DNA of 64,000 bases from Sneathiella chungangensis (GTDB lineage Bacteria; Pseudomonadota; Alphaproteobacteria; Sneathiellales; Sneathiellaceae): positions 62,001 to 126,000 of the forward strand of contig NZ_WTVA01000014.1 in the NCBI RefSeq assembly GCF_009882935.1, written 5' to 3'. Within the stretch, counting starts at the first letter, position 1, and every line of letters starts with the position of its first letter. Of the stretch, positions 17,791 through 26,789 are shown piece by piece. The notes below the pieces were generated by a model. It was not told the origin of the DNA. It did no database searches and saw only the letters and a program-made list of their open reading frames with translations. The position numbers and the translations under genes were made by a program.

Positions 17791-18513
17791 ATGCACCGTA
17801 TCGCCGCCCAGGACTGGTATCGGGTAAAAAAGATCGGGGATGAGGTGACCCTGATCGACGAACCCTTTATCAAGCCCTTCTACCGCTGCAATATTTGGCA
17901 TATACGCGGGCGCGACCGCGATGCCCTGATTGACAGCGGGATGGGCGTCGTCAGTTTGCGAAGGCACATTCCAATGGTGACCGAAAAACCGCTTATGGCA
18001 ATCGCCAGCCACAGCCATTACGATCATATCGGTTGTCATCACGAATTTGAAACGCGCGCGGCGCATCGGATGGAAGCCGATATTCTTGCCCATCCGACGC
18101 GGGCCAATTCCCTCGCAGATTATGTGACCGACGAAATTTTCGAGGCTCTTCCGCCGGAGCCGTATAAATCGGAACTATATACGGTCTCAGCCGCCCCGGT
18201 GACGGATTTTCTGGAGGACGGCGACGTCATCGATCTCGGTGATCGCCGACTGAGCGTTATGCATCTACCTGGTCATTCGCCGGGAGGCCTGGCATTCTTT
18301 GAAAAGGAAAGCGGTATTCTCTTCTCGGGAGATACGATTTACGACGGCCCGCTGGTTGAGGATGCCTACCATTCCAACGCGGAGGACTATTACGCCTCCA
18401 TGCTGCGTCTGCATGCGCTCTCCCCGCGTATCGTGCATGGCGGGCATTTTGGAAGTTTCGACGGCGCGCGTTTCAAATCCCTGATAGAGGACTGGCTCCG
18501 GCGCCATGAGTAA
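17791..18513 (+). CDS. MBL-fold metallo-hydrolase
   Basis: A 240-residue metallo-beta-lactamase-fold hydrolase. The binuclear metal motif is SHSHYDHIGCHHEF near residue 70, followed by HLPGHSPGG near residue 157, Asp in FSGDTIYDGP, and a C-terminal His in VHGGHFGSF. ATG 17791 is preceded by TAGGAAAG. The substrate is unknown: the family covers glyoxalase II, lactonases, and others. The SHSHYDH order departs slightly from HxHxDH of glyoxalase II only at the first residue (Ser). It is close-packed with the VOC gene before and tag after. Confidence 0.87.
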   Translation: MHRIAAQDWYRVKKIGDEVTLIDEPFIKPFYRCNIWHIRGRDRDALIDSGMGVVSLRRHIPMVTEKPLMAIASHSHYDHIGCHHEFETRAAHRMEADILAHPTRANSLADYVTDEIFEALPPEPYKSELYTVSAAPVTDFLEDGDVIDLGDRRLSVMHLPGHSPGGLAFFEKESGILFSGDTIYDGPLVEDAYHSNAEDYYASMLRLHALSPRIVHGGHFGSFDGARFKSLIEDWLRRHE

Positions 18514-18525
18514 AAGGAAGCGTGA

Positions 18526-19101
18526 ATGAATGACGGTTGCACCTGGTATGGAGAGGATCCATTTTATAAAGCCTATCACGACGAGGAATGGGGCGTTCCG
18601 GAATATGACAGTCGGGCGCTATACGAAAAGCTGATTCTCGACGGGTTTCAGGCCGGTCTTTCCTGGATCACGATTTTACGAAAGCGGGAGAATTTCAAGG
18701 CCGCCTTCGATAATTTCAATCCGGAAATCATCGCGGGTTATGGAGAGGCGAAGATTGAAGCATTGATGCAGGACAGCGGAATCATTCGAAACCGGGCGAA
18801 AATTCTCGGGACGATTACCGGAGCTCAGCTCTTTCTCGATATTGAAGAGAAGGAGGCAGGTGGATTTTCGAATTTGCTTTGGGGGTATCTTGATGGCAAG
18901 CCGTTGCAGAACAGCTGGCGGTCAATGGCGGAGGTGCCCGCCGAGACAGAGCTTAGCCGCGCCATCTCCAAGGATCTGAAGAAACGCGGGTTCAAATTTG
19001 TCGGCCCCACCATAGTTTATGCCTTCATGCAGGCCGTCGGCATGGTCAACGATCATATTGTCGATTGCCCCCGCCATGCGGAGGTGAAGAAGCTCACATG
19101 A
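18526..19101 (+). CDS. tag: DNA-3-methyladenine glycosylase I
   Basis: Removes 3-methyladenine from alkylated DNA. The 191-residue protein has the Tag layout: CTWYGEDPFYKAYHDEEWGVP with the first zinc ligands Cys and His (quoted in part: YKAYHDEEWGVP), FQAGLSWITILRKRENF with the catalytic-site Trp and Glu region, and C-terminal MVNDHIVDCPRH supplying the remaining His and Cys. AAGGAAG precedes ATG 18526. Its stop overlaps the next small gene by 4 nt (ATGA). A second alkylation-repair gene, ada, lies at the right edge but not in the same operon. Confidence 0.95.
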   Translation: MNDGCTWYGEDPFYKAYHDEEWGVPEYDSRALYEKLILDGFQAGLSWITILRKRENFKAAFDNFNPEIIAGYGEAKIEALMQDSGIIRNRAKILGTITGAQLFLDIEEKEAGGFSNLLWGYLDGKPLQNSWRSMAEVPAETELSRAISKDLKKRGFKFVGPTIVYAFMQAVGMVNDHIVDCPRHAEVKKLT

Positions 19102-19301
19102 GGCGGGAGATTCGCGAAATTCACGATCTGACCGATCGGGTTGCTGCCTATTACCGGGCGAAATATGGACAACGGGCCATGACCGTACTGGAAGAGGCAG
19201 CGCAATATTGCGAGGACAATGCCGATTTGCATGGCCGCAACCGGCTGCTACGATTGCGCGACGAAATCCTGCTGTCTGAAATGCAGGACGCAACGGAATA
19301 G
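19098..19301 (+). CDS. small conserved-looking protein, function unknown
   Basis: A 67-residue charged protein starting in an ATGA overlap with the tag stop, which supports translation. It is predicted to be mostly helical (RVAAYYRAKYGQRAMTVLEE, then LHGRNRLLRLRDEILLSEM), with one Cys and no signal or membrane segment. I do not recognise the family. It is in the same frame as the DUF1491 gene that follows and is separated from it only by one TAG stop and three codons, so a former or occasional fusion cannot be excluded. Confidence 0.6.
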   Translation: MRREIREIHDLTDRVAAYYRAKYGQRAMTVLEEAAQYCEDNADLHGRNRLLRLRDEILLSEMQDATE

Positions 19302-19310
19302 GAAAGTACA

Positions 19311-19652
19311 CTGGAACCCCGCCTTAAAGCCGAACTCTGGATCAAGGCCCATATCCGTAAATGCGCCACCCTGAATGTTCCCGTCATGGTGACGCGGCGC
19401 GGTGACGCGACGGCGGGCACGGTTCTCTTGAAAATAAACCGGCTGGGGCTCGGCTGTATGGTGCTCTCTCCGACGACGAATTTTGACGACGGTGGCCGTC
19501 TCTGGCTAAAGGGTACCGGCCGCGACTGGGTTGAGGAAGCCGATGCCGACGCCTATATAGAAAGACGGGTGAAGAACGATCCGGATCTGTGGGTGCTGGA
19601 AATAGAGGATCGGGAAGGCCGTGCGTTCCTCGATGAAAAAATCGAGGAGTGA
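19311..19652 (+). CDS. DUF1491 family protein, apparent CTG start
   Basis: A 114-residue protein of the alphaproteobacterial DUF1491 family, role unknown. The family N-terminus (LEPRLKAELWIKAHIRKC) is encoded from 19311, well upstream of the first ATG at 19386, which would remove 25 conserved residues. Between the in-frame TAG at 19299-19301 and the conserved region the only codons are GAA, AGT, ACA and CTG. CTG 19311 is thus the best start, with GGAAAG at 19301-19306 just before it. The C-terminal part has the conserved DADAYIERRVKNDPDLWV and EIEDREGRAF. Confidence 0.82.
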   Translation: MEPRLKAELWIKAHIRKCATLNVPVMVTRRGDATAGTVLLKINRLGLGCMVLSPTTNFDDGGRLWLKGTGRDWVEEADADAYIERRVKNDPDLWVLEIEDREGRAFLDEKIEE

Positions 19653-19759
19653 CGGTGCCGAACAAATTCGCCGCCCGGCAAGTTTTTGACTGACACATGG
19701 CGGGATAATGTTTTATCCTCTGTCAATATCTTCCAATATATTTGGCTGGATGCCGCCTG

Positions 19760-21078
<1,319 letters not shown>

Positions 21079-21098
21079 GAATTTTAGACGCCCTCCCC

Positions 21099-21127
21099 TT
21101 TCAAAACCCGTTAAAAAGAATTATATT
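21099..21127 (+). promoter_or_regulatory. possible ssrA promoter
   Basis: TATATT at 21122-21127 is a good -10 box, with a weak -35 TTTCAA 17 nt upstream at 21099-21104. Transcription would start near 21134, exactly where the first tmRNA helix begins. The box positions are read from sequence; use is inferred. Confidence 0.35.
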
Positions 21128-21212
21128 GAGAGTGTTGGGAAACCAACTATGGCGATAAACGTTGCATGGAATAACCGTTGCGGACCCGGGGGCGGTACCC
21201 GGCGCCTCCACC

Positions 21213-21249
21213 ATAAAGACAGTAGTCGCAAGACGTCGGCTGTCTTTAT
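21213..21249 (+). other. intervening hairpin between tmRNA pieces
   Basis: ATAAAGACAG (21213-21222) and CTGTCTTTAT (21240-21249) pair perfectly over 10 bp. The stem holds the acceptor end and the 5' end of the coding piece together in the precursor and is expected to be removed during processing to two RNAs. Confidence 0.8.
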
Positions 21250-21339
21250 GATGGGGGCGAAATAGGCTCGACGCGCGCAGTAAAGATGTAATTTTTGCCC
21301 GGCATGATACCACCGTATAACGGGGTCAAATCTATAAAT

Positions 21340-21378
21340 GCTAACGATAATGACGAAGCATTTGCCGTAGCTGCTTAA
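21340..21378 (+). other. tmRNA tag-peptide reading frame
   Basis: Resume codon GCT at 21340, then codons for ANDNDEAFAVAA and stop TAA at 21376-21378. With the alanine carried by the tmRNA itself, the tag added to stalled proteins would be AANDNDEAFAVAA. The AAND start and AVAA end match alphaproteobacterial tags recognised by SspB and ClpX. Confidence 0.93.
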
Positions 21379-21398
21379 TTGCACTACACGGGGTTCGG

Positions 21399-21436
21399 AG
21401 GGGCACCTGGCAACAGAAGCCCCTTCACTTATTTTT
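21399..21436 (+). terminator. 3' hairpin and U-run of ssrA
   Basis: AGGGGC (21399-21404) pairs with GCCCCT (21419-21424) across a 14-nt loop, and five Ts follow at 21432-21436. The stem also belongs to the conserved 3' end of the coding piece, so its terminator role is probable but not certain. Confidence 0.5.
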
Positions 21437-21525
21437 ACGTTATTTCGGGCGCAATATTTTACGTCATCCCGCAGATAACGACGAGTGGATTTGCGTTGCA
21501 GCGAAGGCAGGGGGTTATTCAGACC

Positions 21526-22011
21526 ATGGATGACGAAATCAATTATACGAAAATGGTTGAGACAGCTCTGCTGGATGTAGTCAGGGGCGCCCTTCGTCAT
21601 GCCGCGGAAAATGGCCTGCCCGGGGAACAGCATTTCTACATTACCTTCAAGACCCGGTATCCCGGCGTCTCCGTCCCGGCCCATCTTGCCGAACGGTACA
21701 AGGATGAAATGACCATCGTCCTTCAGCACCAGTTCTGGAATGTGGTGGTGACACAGGAGTATTTCACTGTCGATCTCAGCTTCAACCACAAGCGCGAAAC
21801 GCTTAAGATCCCATTTGAGGCTTTGACCGCTTTTGCCGATCCGTCCGTACAGTTCGGCCTGCAATTTTCAACATCCCCGTCAGAAGAGGAGGCCGTGTCA
21901 CGAGACGACGGGCAAGAGGAAAACGGTGACAAACAGCCGATCGGCGAAACCGCCAAGGAGGCTGAAAAGCAAGGCGAGATAATTACCCTTGATGCGTTCC
22001 GCAAAAAATAG
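21526..22011 (+). CDS. sspB: SspB, ClpXP adaptor for ssrA-tagged proteins
   Basis: Binds the tmRNA tag and tethers tagged proteins to ClpX for degradation. The 161-residue protein has an N-terminal SspB fold (HFYITFKTRYPGVSVPAHLA near residue 38, then FWNVVVTQEYFTVDLSFN near residue 72), an acidic flexible linker (about 120-150), and a C-terminal tail IITLDAFRKK of the kind that docks on the ClpX N-domain. ATG 21526 is chosen because the fold begins there; upstream frame is tmRNA sequence. A G-rich ribosome site is rather distant (about 12 nt). It lies directly after the tmRNA whose tag it recognises. This is the alphaproteobacterial SspB type, distant from the E. coli one. Confidence 0.92.
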   Translation: MDDEINYTKMVETALLDVVRGALRHAAENGLPGEQHFYITFKTRYPGVSVPAHLAERYKDEMTIVLQHQFWNVVVTQEYFTVDLSFNHKRETLKIPFEALTAFADPSVQFGLQFSTSPSEEEAVSRDDGQEENGDKQPIGETAKEAEKQGEIITLDAFRKK

Positions 22012-22065
22012 CTAATCTGCCGACATCAAATTTCGCCACGCAATCACATTATTGGAAGCCCGCCC

Positions 22066-23685
22066 ATGCCCGAATTTCATTATCAGGAAATGTTTTCCCT
22101 TGGCAAAGACGAGACGCCCTACCGCAAGCTGACATCGGATCACGTGTCGACGATTGAGGTCGATGGCCAGGAAATTCTCAAGATTGAACCCGAGGCGCTA
22201 AGCTTGCTGGCCGCCGAGGCGATGCATGAAGTGGCCCATCTATTGCGCCCCCAGCATTTGCAGCAACTCGCGAATATCCTGAAAGACGATGAGGCTTCGG
22301 AGAATGACAAGTTCGTCGCCACGGAACTTCTAAAAAATGCCAATATTGCCGCCGGCATGGTGTTGCCCGGATGTCAGGACACCGGAACAGCCATTATCAT
22401 GGGCAAGAAAGGGCAGTATGTCTGGACCGATGGGACGGACAAGGAGCAGCTCTCTCGCGGTGTTTATAAAACCTACACCGAGACAAACCTTCGCTATTCC
22501 CAGCTTGCGCCGATCAGCATGTTCGAGGAAAAAAACACCGGCACGAACCTTCCGGCGCAGATCGACCTCTATGCCGTGAACGGCAATTCCTATGATTTCC
22601 TGTTCGTCGCAAAAGGCGGCGGTTCCGCCAATAAATCCTTCCTGCATCAAGCAGTCCCGGGGGTGCTAACGCCGGAAAGGCTTGTCCCCTTCATTGAAGA
22701 AATGATGATGTCGCTCGGCACGGCCGCCTGTCCGCCCTATCACCTCGCCGTAGTTATCGGCGGTACATCCGCTGAAGACACAATGAAAACGGTGAAACTC
22801 GCCTCCACCAAATATTATGACACCCTCCCGACCAGCGGGAATGAATATGGCCGGGCGTTCCGCGACCTGGAGATGGAAAAAGAAATACTGAAAATCGCCC
22901 AAGGAATTGGAATAGGCGCGCAGTTCGGCGGCAAATATTTCTGCCATGACGTCCGCGTTATCCGAATGCCGCGGCATGGCGCCAGCGTTCCCATCGGGAT
23001 CGGGGTTTCCTGCTCCGCCGACCGGCAGGTGAAGGCGAAGATCACCAAGGACGGCGTGTTCCTTGAGCAACTGGAGACAAACCCGGCGAAATACCTGCCG
23101 GAGGTAACCGATAGCGACCTCAATGACCATGTGGTAAAAATCGACCTCAACCGCCCGATGAAAGAGATTCTCGCAACTCTCTCGCAATATCCGATCAAGA
23201 CGCGTCTCAGCCTGAGCGGAACGATCATCGTCGCGCGCGATCTCGCCCACCGAAAACTCCGGGAAATGCTCGAAAACGGCGAGGGACTTCCACAATATTT
23301 CAAAGATCATATCATTTACTATGCCGGACCCGCCAAAACGCCGCAGGGCTATGCCTCCGGCTCCTTCGGTCCGACCACGGCCGGCCGCATGGATGGTTAT
23401 GTCGATCAGTTCATGGCCGAAGGCGCGAGCATGGTGATGCTGGCCAAGGGCAACCGGAGCAAGGTCGTTGTCGATGCCTGCAAAAAACATGGCGGATTCT
23501 ATCTCGGCTCCATCGGCGGACCGGCCGCCATCCTTGCGCAGAACAACATCAAAAAAGTGGAGGTTCAGGCCTTCGAAGAGTTCGGAATGGAGGCAATTTG
23601 GCGCATTGAAGTCGAGGATTTTCCGGCCTTTATCGTCATGGACGACAAGGGGAATGACTTCTTTGCCAGAAAGAAAGATGGATAA
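22066..23685 (+). CDS. fumA: class I fumarate hydratase (Fe-S fumarase)
   Basis: Interconverts fumarate and malate in the TCA cycle using a [4Fe-4S] cluster. The 539-residue protein matches class I fumarases: [15 protein letters not shown] near residue 102 with the first cluster Cys, [13 protein letters not shown] near residue 183, further Cys in [17 protein letters not shown] near residue 225 and GVSCSAD near residue 310, and [15 protein letters not shown] near residue 430. No class II fumarase is present in the window. The next gene overlaps its stop by 8 nt. Confidence 0.96.
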   Translation: MPEFHYQEMFSLGKDETPYRKLTSDHVSTIEVDGQEILKIEPEALSLLAAEAMHEVAHLLRPQHLQQLANILKDDEASENDKFVATELLKNANIAAGMVLPGCQDTGTAIIMGKKGQYVWTDGTDKEQLSRGVYKTYTETNLRYSQLAPISMFEEKNTGTNLPAQIDLYAVNGNSYDFLFVAKGGGSANKSFLHQAVPGVLTPERLVPFIEEMMMSLGTAACPPYHLAVVIGGTSAEDTMKTVKLASTKYYDTLPTSGNEYGRAFRDLEMEKEILKIAQGIGIGAQFGGKYFCHDVRVIRMPRHGASVPIGIGVSCSADRQVKAKITKDGVFLEQLETNPAKYLPEVTDSDLNDHVVKIDLNRPMKEILATLSQYPIKTRLSLSGTIIVARDLAHRKLREMLENGEGLPQYFKDHIIYYAGPAKTPQGYASGSFGPTTAGRMDGYVDQFMAEGASMVMLAKGNRSKVVVDACKKHGGFYLGSIGGPAAILAQNNIKKVEVQAFEEFGMEAIWRIEVEDFPAFIVMDDKGNDFFARKKDG

Positions 23686-23929
23686 CGACAACGCGGCGGA
23701 AGAGCGCGCGCCGGAGCAAATCGTCAAACATTCCGTAAGCATTGCCGGGCATCGGACCAGCGTTTCGCTTGAAAGCAAGTTCTGGGAACTTCTGCAGTTG
23801 AGCGCTCAACGGCGCGGCCTCAGCGTCAACGAACTTGTCTCTGAAATCGACAGGACGCGGCAGGGCAATCTCTCCAGCGCCATCCGGCTCTATGTCCTGC
23901 ACGAGCTAATCGGAAAAAGCCGCGATTGA
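23678..23929 (+). CDS. ribbon-helix-helix domain protein
   Basis: An 83-residue protein overlapping the end of fumA by 8 nt, which argues for real translation at ATG 23678. Residues about 16-75 fit the ribbon-helix-helix type: a short strand ([17 protein letters not shown]), then helices [20 protein letters not shown] and [13 protein letters not shown]. Members are DNA-binding or regulatory, but no target is known. Co-transcription with fumarase raises the possibility of control of that operon; this is inference. Confidence 0.82.
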   Translation: MDNDNAAEERAPEQIVKHSVSIAGHRTSVSLESKFWELLQLSAQRRGLSVNELVSEIDRTRQGNLSSAIRLYVLHELIGKSRD

Positions 23930-24023
23930 CGTCATTTTCTTCTAAGGAAGATCTTGGGATTTGTTTGACGCAACCCTATATAGTCCTTAAGCGCAGGAAA
24001 ATAAAAACAAGGCTGTCGTCAGA

Positions 24024-24236
24024 ATGGGTGACGTTGTCAATCTGAATAAATTTCGGAAAAAGCGGGACCGCAAAAAGGCGGAGGATGCGGCGCGCGGCAA
24101 TCGTGTGCGGTATGGCCGGACTTCCGAGCAGAAAAACCTGGATAAAGATCAAAAGCAGCGGGACGATATCGCGCTCGATCAGAAGAAACTAACAGGCCGA
24201 GACGAAGGCGAAAATGAAACGCCGACGGAAAATTAG
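24024..24236 (+). CDS. DUF4169 family protein
   Basis: A 70-residue, very charged, probably helical or disordered protein of unknown role. Recognised by the N-terminus MGDVVNLNKFRKKRDRKKAE and the RVRYGRTSEQK motif typical of DUF4169. The N-terminal VNLNKFRKK closely resembles the last residues of SspB two genes upstream (ITLDAFRKK), the ClpX-docking tail. The gene is 94 nt after the ribbon-helix-helix gene, in the same direction. Confidence 0.82.
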   Translation: MGDVVNLNKFRKKRDRKKAEDAARGNRVRYGRTSEQKNLDKDQKQRDDIALDQKKLTGRDEGENETPTEN

Positions 24237-24349
24237 CCGTTTCTTTACACATTCCGTCTATAAAATTCAGATTACCGTCATAGAAATGACTCAACCTTCT
24301 TCTAGAGAGTTACGGCGCGTGACGAAATCAGGCGCAAGAGGAGGTACGA

Positions 24350-24508
24350 ATGGAAGCCCGTGTACAGAAATATCCAGAACCGACATTGAACGATCTGCTT
24401 TCGGATCCAGTCATGCTTGCGGTGCTTAAGCGGGACGGGCTAACCGTTGATGACGTTAAGAAAATCGTCAAGACCTACCGGAAAAAATCCCAAACTCCCT
24501 CATCATGA
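24350..24508 (+). CDS. 52-residue protein, function unknown
   Basis: A short gene with a very strong ribosome site: AGAGGAGG ends 5-6 nt before ATG 24350. The product begins MEARVQKYPEPTLNDLLSDP and continues with VMLAVLKRDGLTVDDVKKIV and a basic tail ending in TPSS. It looks like a small amphipathic helical protein, with no signal or membrane segment. I do not recognise a named family. The gap 24237-24349 upstream holds no other frame I can support. Confidence 0.68.
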   Translation: MEARVQKYPEPTLNDLLSDPVMLAVLKRDGLTVDDVKKIVKTYRKKSQTPSS

Positions 24509-24554
24509 ACATGAAAAGGGATGTCAGCCTTTCAAACTGACCCCCTGACTTCTT

Positions 24555-24568
24555 TTGTTGTGCAACAA
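24555..24568. promoter_or_regulatory. inverted repeat upstream of dehalogenase gene
   Basis: TTGTTG-TG-CAACAA is a 6-bp perfect inverted repeat with a 2-nt spacer, 80 nt before the dehalogenase start. It could be an operator. No regulator gene is adjacent other than the small wHTH-like gene at 25554. Confidence 0.3.
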
Positions 24569-24648
24569 TGCTTGCACGCGGTATGATCCGGGCTGGCGCT
24601 TTTGTTGCTCACTCATCGAATAAGGGCAATCAGGGAGAACGGCCAATC

Positions 24649-25527
24649 ATGACGGCAGCAAGCAAGTACAAGAAGAAATCGGCAACGATACGAGGCCTTA
24701 AAATGGCCTATATCGAAGAGGGTGAGGGTGACCCGATTGTCTTTCTGCACGGAAATCCGACATCGTCCTATTTGTGGCGCAATGTCATGCCGCATCTGGA
24801 AGGACGCGGACGCCTGATCGCGCCTGATCTGATTGGCATGGGGGATTCCGAAAAGCTGCTGGACAGCGGGCCCGATAAATATACGTTCAAGGAACATCGG
24901 GCGTTCCTCCAGGACCTCCTCGCCTATCTCGATGTGAACAAGAATGTGACGCTTGTCCTTCATGACTGGGGGTCGGCGCTCGGTTTTGATTGGGCGTATC
25001 AGAACCAGACAGCAATCAAAGGTATCGCCTATATGGAGGCGATTGTTCGCCCGATCGCCAGTTGGGACGACTGGCCCGAAGCCGCACGGAATATTTTTCA
25101 GGCCTTCCGCAGCCCCGCCGGCGAGGAACTGATACTCGAGAAAAACATATTCGTCGAACGGGTGCTGCCCGGCTCGATCATCCGCAAACTTGAAGATGAG
25201 GAAATGCGCGAATATATCCGCCCCTTCCGAAACGCTGGCGAAGACAGACGTCCGACCCTGACCTGGCCCCGTCAAATCCCGATTGCCGGTGAACCCGAAG
25301 ACGTCGTCGGCATCGTCGATGAATATTCCCGCTGGCTTGCTCAGGCGGATCTGGCGAAGCTGTTTATTAATGCGGATCCGGGATCGATCCTGATCGGCAA
25401 ACAACGGGAATTTTGCCGCACATGGCCCAACCAGACGGAAGTTACAGTGAAGGGCCTGCATTTCATTCAGGAAGACAGCCCGGATGAGATCGGCCGGGCA
25501 ATTTCTGAGTTCGTTGCGCGTATCTGA
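24649..25527 (+). CDS. haloalkane dehalogenase (LinB/DhaA-like)
   Basis: Hydrolytic removal of halide from haloalkanes. With start ATG 24649 the protein has 292 residues. Counted positions match subfamily HLD-II: Asn36 in [10 protein letters not shown] and Trp107 as halide-binding pair, nucleophile Asp106 in [12 protein letters not shown], acid Glu130 in YMEAIVRP, and base His271 in GLHFIQED. LinB uses Asn38, Trp109, Asp108, Glu132 and His272, so the whole active site is kept. An earlier in-frame start 27 codons upstream lacks a ribosome site. No haloacid or alcohol dehydrogenase partner lies beside it, so the natural substrate is unclear. Confidence 0.92.
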   Translation: MTAASKYKKKSATIRGLKMAYIEEGEGDPIVFLHGNPTSSYLWRNVMPHLEGRGRLIAPDLIGMGDSEKLLDSGPDKYTFKEHRAFLQDLLAYLDVNKNVTLVLHDWGSALGFDWAYQNQTAIKGIAYMEAIVRPIASWDDWPEAARNIFQAFRSPAGEELILEKNIFVERVLPGSIIRKLEDEEMREYIRPFRNAGEDRRPTLTWPRQIPIAGEPEDVVGIVDEYSRWLAQADLAKLFINADPGSILIGKQREFCRTWPNQTEVTVKGLHFIQEDSPDEIGRAISEFVARI

Positions 25528-25553
25528 TTTACTCCCTTGCGACAGGAATTATT

Positions 25554-25892
25554 GTGGAAAAAAAGCGGATCAAGTTAAACGCACTTCAGAGCAAGACACT
25601 GATGCTTCTTCAGATTCTGGCCAAAGACCCGGACAGCAGTAGCCCGGCTGGCGAGAACGGGGATATTCGTATCACGCGCCTTCCCCATGCACATGGCAAT
25701 CACATGCATGTGGGGGATTTTGTCGTGGCAAGCCGGGATGCGAGCGGCCTCAATAATAAGTCCGTTTGGATAGCCTTGAGCAGGAAGGGATTGGTGCGGG
25801 AGTCCTGGGAAAACGAGATTATTCTGACTGCGGCCGGCCTGGAATATTCCACGGGCCTTGAGAAAAATTTCATGACCGCCTCGGACCACTGA
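25554..25892 (+). CDS. hypothetical protein, possible winged-helix fold
   Basis: A 112-residue protein starting at GTG 25554 after ACAGGA. The N-terminal helix (LNALQSKTLMLLQILAK), a His-rich stretch LPHAHGNHMHVGDF near residue 45, and a C-terminal part reading like a winged helix (SVWIALSRKGLVRE, ENEIILTAAGLEY) are visible. The His cluster could bind metal. I do not recognise a named family. It lies 26 nt after the dehalogenase gene and 33 nt before a cyclase gene, all on the same strand. Confidence 0.65.
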   Translation: MEKKRIKLNALQSKTLMLLQILAKDPDSSSPAGENGDIRITRLPHAHGNHMHVGDFVVASRDASGLNNKSVWIALSRKGLVRESWENEIILTAAGLEYSTGLEKNFMTASDH

Positions 25893-25925
25893 TCGTCCTT
25901 GCCGACGCCGCGGAGAGAAAAAATT

Positions 25926-26789
25926 ATGCAGGCTGACGTTAACAGAAAACTCACGACGATCCTCTGCGCAGACGCGTCGGGCTACAGCAGGTTAATGAAC
26001 CATGATGAGGGCAAAACACTCGATCGGCTCAAGACCACACGGGAAGTCTTCCGTAACTTGATCGATCAGTACGGCGGCCGCGTCGTCAATATGACGGGCG
26101 ACGGACTGGTCAGTGAATTTTCCAGCGTCGTCAAGGCGGTACAATGCGCCGTCGAGGTGCAAAACAAGATCAACCAGGATAACCTTCCATTTGCAGATGA
26201 AGAGCAAATGCTTTATCGCATCGGCATCAATCTTGGCGATGTGATTATTGAGGGCGACGACCTGTTTGGCGAAGGCGTCAATGTGGCGGCCCGGCTCGAG
26301 GCCATGGCTCCGGTTGGCGGGATTTGCATTTCCGGCTCTGTTTTCGAGCAGGTAAAAAACAAACTTCCTCGCGAATTTAAATTCCTAGGAAATAAAGAGG
26401 TAAAAAATATCACCGAGCCCATCCCGGTGTACTCGCTCTCCTTGACGGAAACACCGGAAACGCGCCACGTAATGCCGCGTCATCCGGAAACCGTCCAAGA
26501 AGAGAAGGGCGAAGAAACGGACAGTGATGCAAGCCTTCGCGCTTATGTCAAAAGACAGGCGTCTTTTCGCCGCCGCGCCATGACGTTTGGCACGATAATC
26601 TTTTTTCTGTTCATCATCAACATGGCCACGTCAGCTGATTACTGGTGGTTTCTTTGGCCTGCCGGCCCGTTCGCCTTCATACTGGCGGTCGACGCCATTC
26701 GGATTTTCGGACAAGGAAACCGCTCCGAGGATTGGGAGGAGCGTAAATTAAACGAGCTTAAAGCCCGCCAGCGCCGAAATGGCCGTTAG
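25926..26789 (+). CDS. class III adenylate/guanylate cyclase with C-terminal 2TM domain
   Basis: A 287-residue protein that should make cAMP (or cGMP). The N-terminal class III domain (about 5-170) has metal-binding Asp residues in LCADASGYSRLM and MTGDGLVSEF, and the transition-state Asn and Arg in GVNVAARLEAM. After a linker there is a C-terminal 2TM domain (about 210-280: FGTIIFFLFIINMATSA, then WFLWPAGPFAFILAVDAIRI) that anchors it to the inner membrane. GGAGAG precedes ATG 25926. Its stop overlaps the convergent RTX-protein stop by 4 nt, so the two cannot be separated by a terminator. Confidence 0.9.
   Translation: MQADVNRKLTTILCADASGYSRLMNHDEGKTLDRLKTTREVFRNLIDQYGGRVVNMTGDGLVSEFSSVVKAVQCAVEVQNKINQDNLPFADEEQMLYRIGINLGDVIIEGDDLFGEGVNVAARLEAMAPVGGICISGSVFEQVKNKLPREFKFLGNKEVKNITEPIPVYSLSLTETPETRHVMPRHPETVQEEKGEETDSDASLRAYVKRQASFRRRAMTFGTIIFFLFIINMATSADYWWFLWPAGPFAFILAVDAIRIFGQGNRSEDWEERKLNELKARQRRNGR

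Larger units (their letters stand above)
21134..21423 (+). ncRNA. ssrA: tmRNA, circularly permuted two-piece form
   Basis: Ribosome-rescue RNA with the gene order reversed, as in alphaproteobacteria: the acceptor piece comes first (21134-21213) and the coding piece second (21253-21423). The acceptor piece starts with a GTTGG-GAAA-CCAAC hairpin, then a T-arm-like 5-bp stem CCGGG/CCCGG, the strand CGCCTCC at 21203-21209, A, and encoded CCA at 21211-21213. The coding piece starts with GGGGGCG at 21253-21259, which pairs with CGCCTCC over 7 bp (one G-U) to make the acceptor stem, followed by GGCTCGACGCG. The tag frame is at 21340-21378. A perfect 10-bp hairpin joins the pieces and should be cut out. 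Piece ends are approximate. sspB follows directly. Confidence 0.95.

Noticed and set aside
21110-21124. TTAA-N7-TATA before ssrA as a CtrA box
   Set aside because: The second half site is imperfect and coincides with a better -10 box.
21121-21864. 247-codon minus-strand frame across ssrA and sspB
   Set aside because: Covers a structured RNA and a recognised gene; the product shows no family features.
22666-23778. 370-codon open frame antisense to fumarase
   Set aside because: Shadow of a highly conserved coding sequence, no ribosome site, unlikely protein composition.
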